Source of the DNA: Sedimentisphaerales bacterium
GTDB lineage: Bacteria; Planctomycetota; Phycisphaerae; Sedimentisphaerales; Anaerobacaceae
Reading direction: 5' to 3'
NCBI GenBank assembly: GCA_028282745.1
Contig: JANQHJ010000001.1
Location: 1-61,559 of the forward strand
Length of the DNA: 61,559 nucleotides
Shown one piece after another: positions 60,478-61,559 of this stretch (the stretch's first letter is position 1; the number at the start of each line of letters is the position of its first letter). Position numbers and translations under genes: made by a program. The notes below the pieces were generated by a model that worked only from the letters and a program-made list of their open reading frames with translations, was not told where the DNA came from and made no database searches.

Positions 60478-61341
60478 ATGACAGTTTCGAATATCAAAGA
60501 AATTATCTCAGATCTTCATGACCCCATACCATGGGATGAGGGTGACAATATACCCTGGAACGAACCGTCATTTAGCAAAAGAATGCTCAACGAGCATCTT
60601 ACGCAGACACACGATTTAGCCAGCAGGCGTTTTCAGATAATTGACCAGCACGTAAACTGGATACACTCTGACCTGCTGAAAGGGCGTCCTTGCGACATCC
60701 TCGATATATGTTGCGGCCCGGGCTTTTATACCGAAAGATTCGCTCGCCTTGGGCATAAGTGCCTGGGCATTGATTATTCGCCAGCCTCCATCGAGTACGC
60801 ACGCCAACAGCTCGAAGACAAAAACCTTGACTGCGAATACATACTTGAAGATGTTCGTGAAGCTGATTTTGATCGAGGTCATGATTTAGCTGCATTAATC
60901 TTCGGAGAATTCAACGTTTTTAAAAAGGATCACATAAAACAAATATTATCAAAAGCCTATTATTCACTAAAACCATCAGGCTTGATCATTCTCGAAGTCC
61001 ATACTTTCGATGCTGTTAAAAAGATTGGCATGAGCAGGTCAGCGTGGCAAGCACTTGAAAAAGGGCTTTTTCAAGATAGCCCCCATATTTTCCTGGAGCA
61101 AAGTTACTGGGACCCAGAAACGCAAACCACGACAAAAAGGTTCAGTGTTATTGAGACGCCTGGCTTCAAGGTAAAAAAGTATGCTCTGTCCTGCCAAGCT
61201 TATACAGAGTCCGAATATATTGATCTTGTCGAGTCAGTTGGTTTTTGCAACGTGCGATTTGCCTCTAAGCCGAATTTCGAACATAAAGAAGAATTTGCCG
61301 ACGATCTGCAGTTCATAATCGCCCAAAAACCTGACAACTAA
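60478..61341 (+). CDS. class I SAM-dependent methyltransferase
   Basis: A 287-residue protein starting 3 bases after the FeoA gene, so likely part of the same transcript. The SAM-binding motif CDILDICCGPGFYTERFA is near residue 76, with IDYSPASIEYA as the acidic loop and LEDVREADF as motif III. A roughly 55-residue N-terminal segment (HDPIPWDEGDNIPWNEPSFSKRML) precedes it and looks like part of a conserved planctomycete/deltaproteobacterial family. The substrate is unknown. A link to iron is only by position. Confidence 0.78.
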   Translation: MTVSNIKEIISDLHDPIPWDEGDNIPWNEPSFSKRMLNEHLTQTHDLASRRFQIIDQHVNWIHSDLLKGRPCDILDICCGPGFYTERFARLGHKCLGIDYSPASIEYARQQLEDKNLDCEYILEDVREADFDRGHDLAALIFGEFNVFKKDHIKQILSKAYYSLKPSGLIILEVHTFDAVKKIGMSRSAWQALEKGLFQDSPHIFLEQSYWDPETQTTTKRFSVIETPGFKVKKYALSCQAYTESEYIDLVESVGFCNVRFASKPNFEHKEEFADDLQFIIAQKPDN

Positions 61342-61559
61342 CGTATATTCTCAAGCAAACTAATAGGAATTCCACCATATAACAGTTAGATATTTAGCTG
61401 GTTCCGATAAAATCCGCATTTTTGCTGCGCGTACTTAACTACTTTCGTTTCAAGTGCTTAACCCCAAATGCCGACTCTTACAGAATTGAAGTGTAATGAT
61501 TTGTTGGTACAAAAATTAAATTAATTTGTTTGGGGCAACAGACTGCTCATGAACGGGTG
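61342..61559. other. 3' end of the window, no gene seen
   Basis: No open frame with a family match or ribosome site, and no clear terminator or repeat was found in the last 218 bases. Confidence 0.4.

Overview
The window looks like a chromosomal stretch of an anaerobic planctomycete of the Phycisphaerae (Sedimentisphaerales-like) type. This is inferred from gene content only. The signs are a secreted PQQ-repeat protein with the W-x-x-WRGP-x-RDG N-terminus common in Planctomycetes, a decayed prepilin-type N-terminus (FTLIE), many Fe-S and radical-SAM enzymes including the oxygen-sensitive ThiH, DUF116 and DUF2330 proteins, Gram-negative envelope proteins (porin, OmpA-type lipoprotein, Wza), and hairpin-rich intergenic repeats. 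No rRNA or other taxonomic marker is present, so the assignment is tentative.

Region 1 (1-10370) is redox and isoprenoid metabolism. It opens with the 3' part of a NuoF/HydB-like flavoprotein subunit and a partner that joins a NuoG-type [2Fe-2S] domain to a GltD-like FAD domain lacking the usual NAD(P)H-binding insert. After a prepilin remnant and a PQQ-repeat protein comes a tight five-gene set: Fe-S protein, cobalamin-type radical SAM enzyme, DUF116-polyprenyl synthase fusion, small prenyltransferase-repeat protein, and a squalene-hopene-cyclase-like class II terpene cyclase with a DxDD motif. This set is the best candidate for an undescribed (terpenoid) pathway in the window.

Region 2 (10371-24147) is mixed housekeeping: a coiled-coil porin, a stand-alone LigD-type 3'-phosphoesterase, a TPP-riboswitch-controlled thiSGHF operon, a repeat-rich spacer, a DUF2330 protein, a four-helix-bundle protein coupled to a methyltransferase, tRNA-Pro(UGG), a membrane-anchored HTH protein, an OmpA-type lipoprotein, tRNA-Gln(CUG), and a lipoprotein with two aspartic-protease-like lobes.

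Region 3 (24148-57000) is a Wzx/Wzy-type surface polysaccharide locus made of two converging gene blocks. The plus block (24148-46873) encodes glycosyltransferases, WecB, a flippase, a probable polymerase, and enzymes for several activated sugars: GDP-heptose or 6-deoxyheptose (HddA- and HddC-like, GMD-like, C-methyltransferase), UDP-xylose (UXS), and CDP-4-keto-6-deoxyglucose (RfbF, RfbG, reductase). The minus block (46903-55238) encodes the initiating phosphoglycosyltransferase, an O-antigen-ligase-like protein with a TPR-like tail, a PHP-type tyrosine phosphatase, a Wzc-type co-polymerase/tyrosine kinase and the Wza exporter. A secreted glycine-rich protein of unknown role follows.

Region 4 (57025-61559) holds a ferredoxin-containing aldo/keto reductase, a PPC-domain protein, a TauE/SafE permease, tRNA-Pro(GGG), and an iron-type regulatory unit: a DtxR/MntR-family regulator with a TTAGG/CCTAA palindrome in its promoter spacer, then FeoA, then a methyltransferase.
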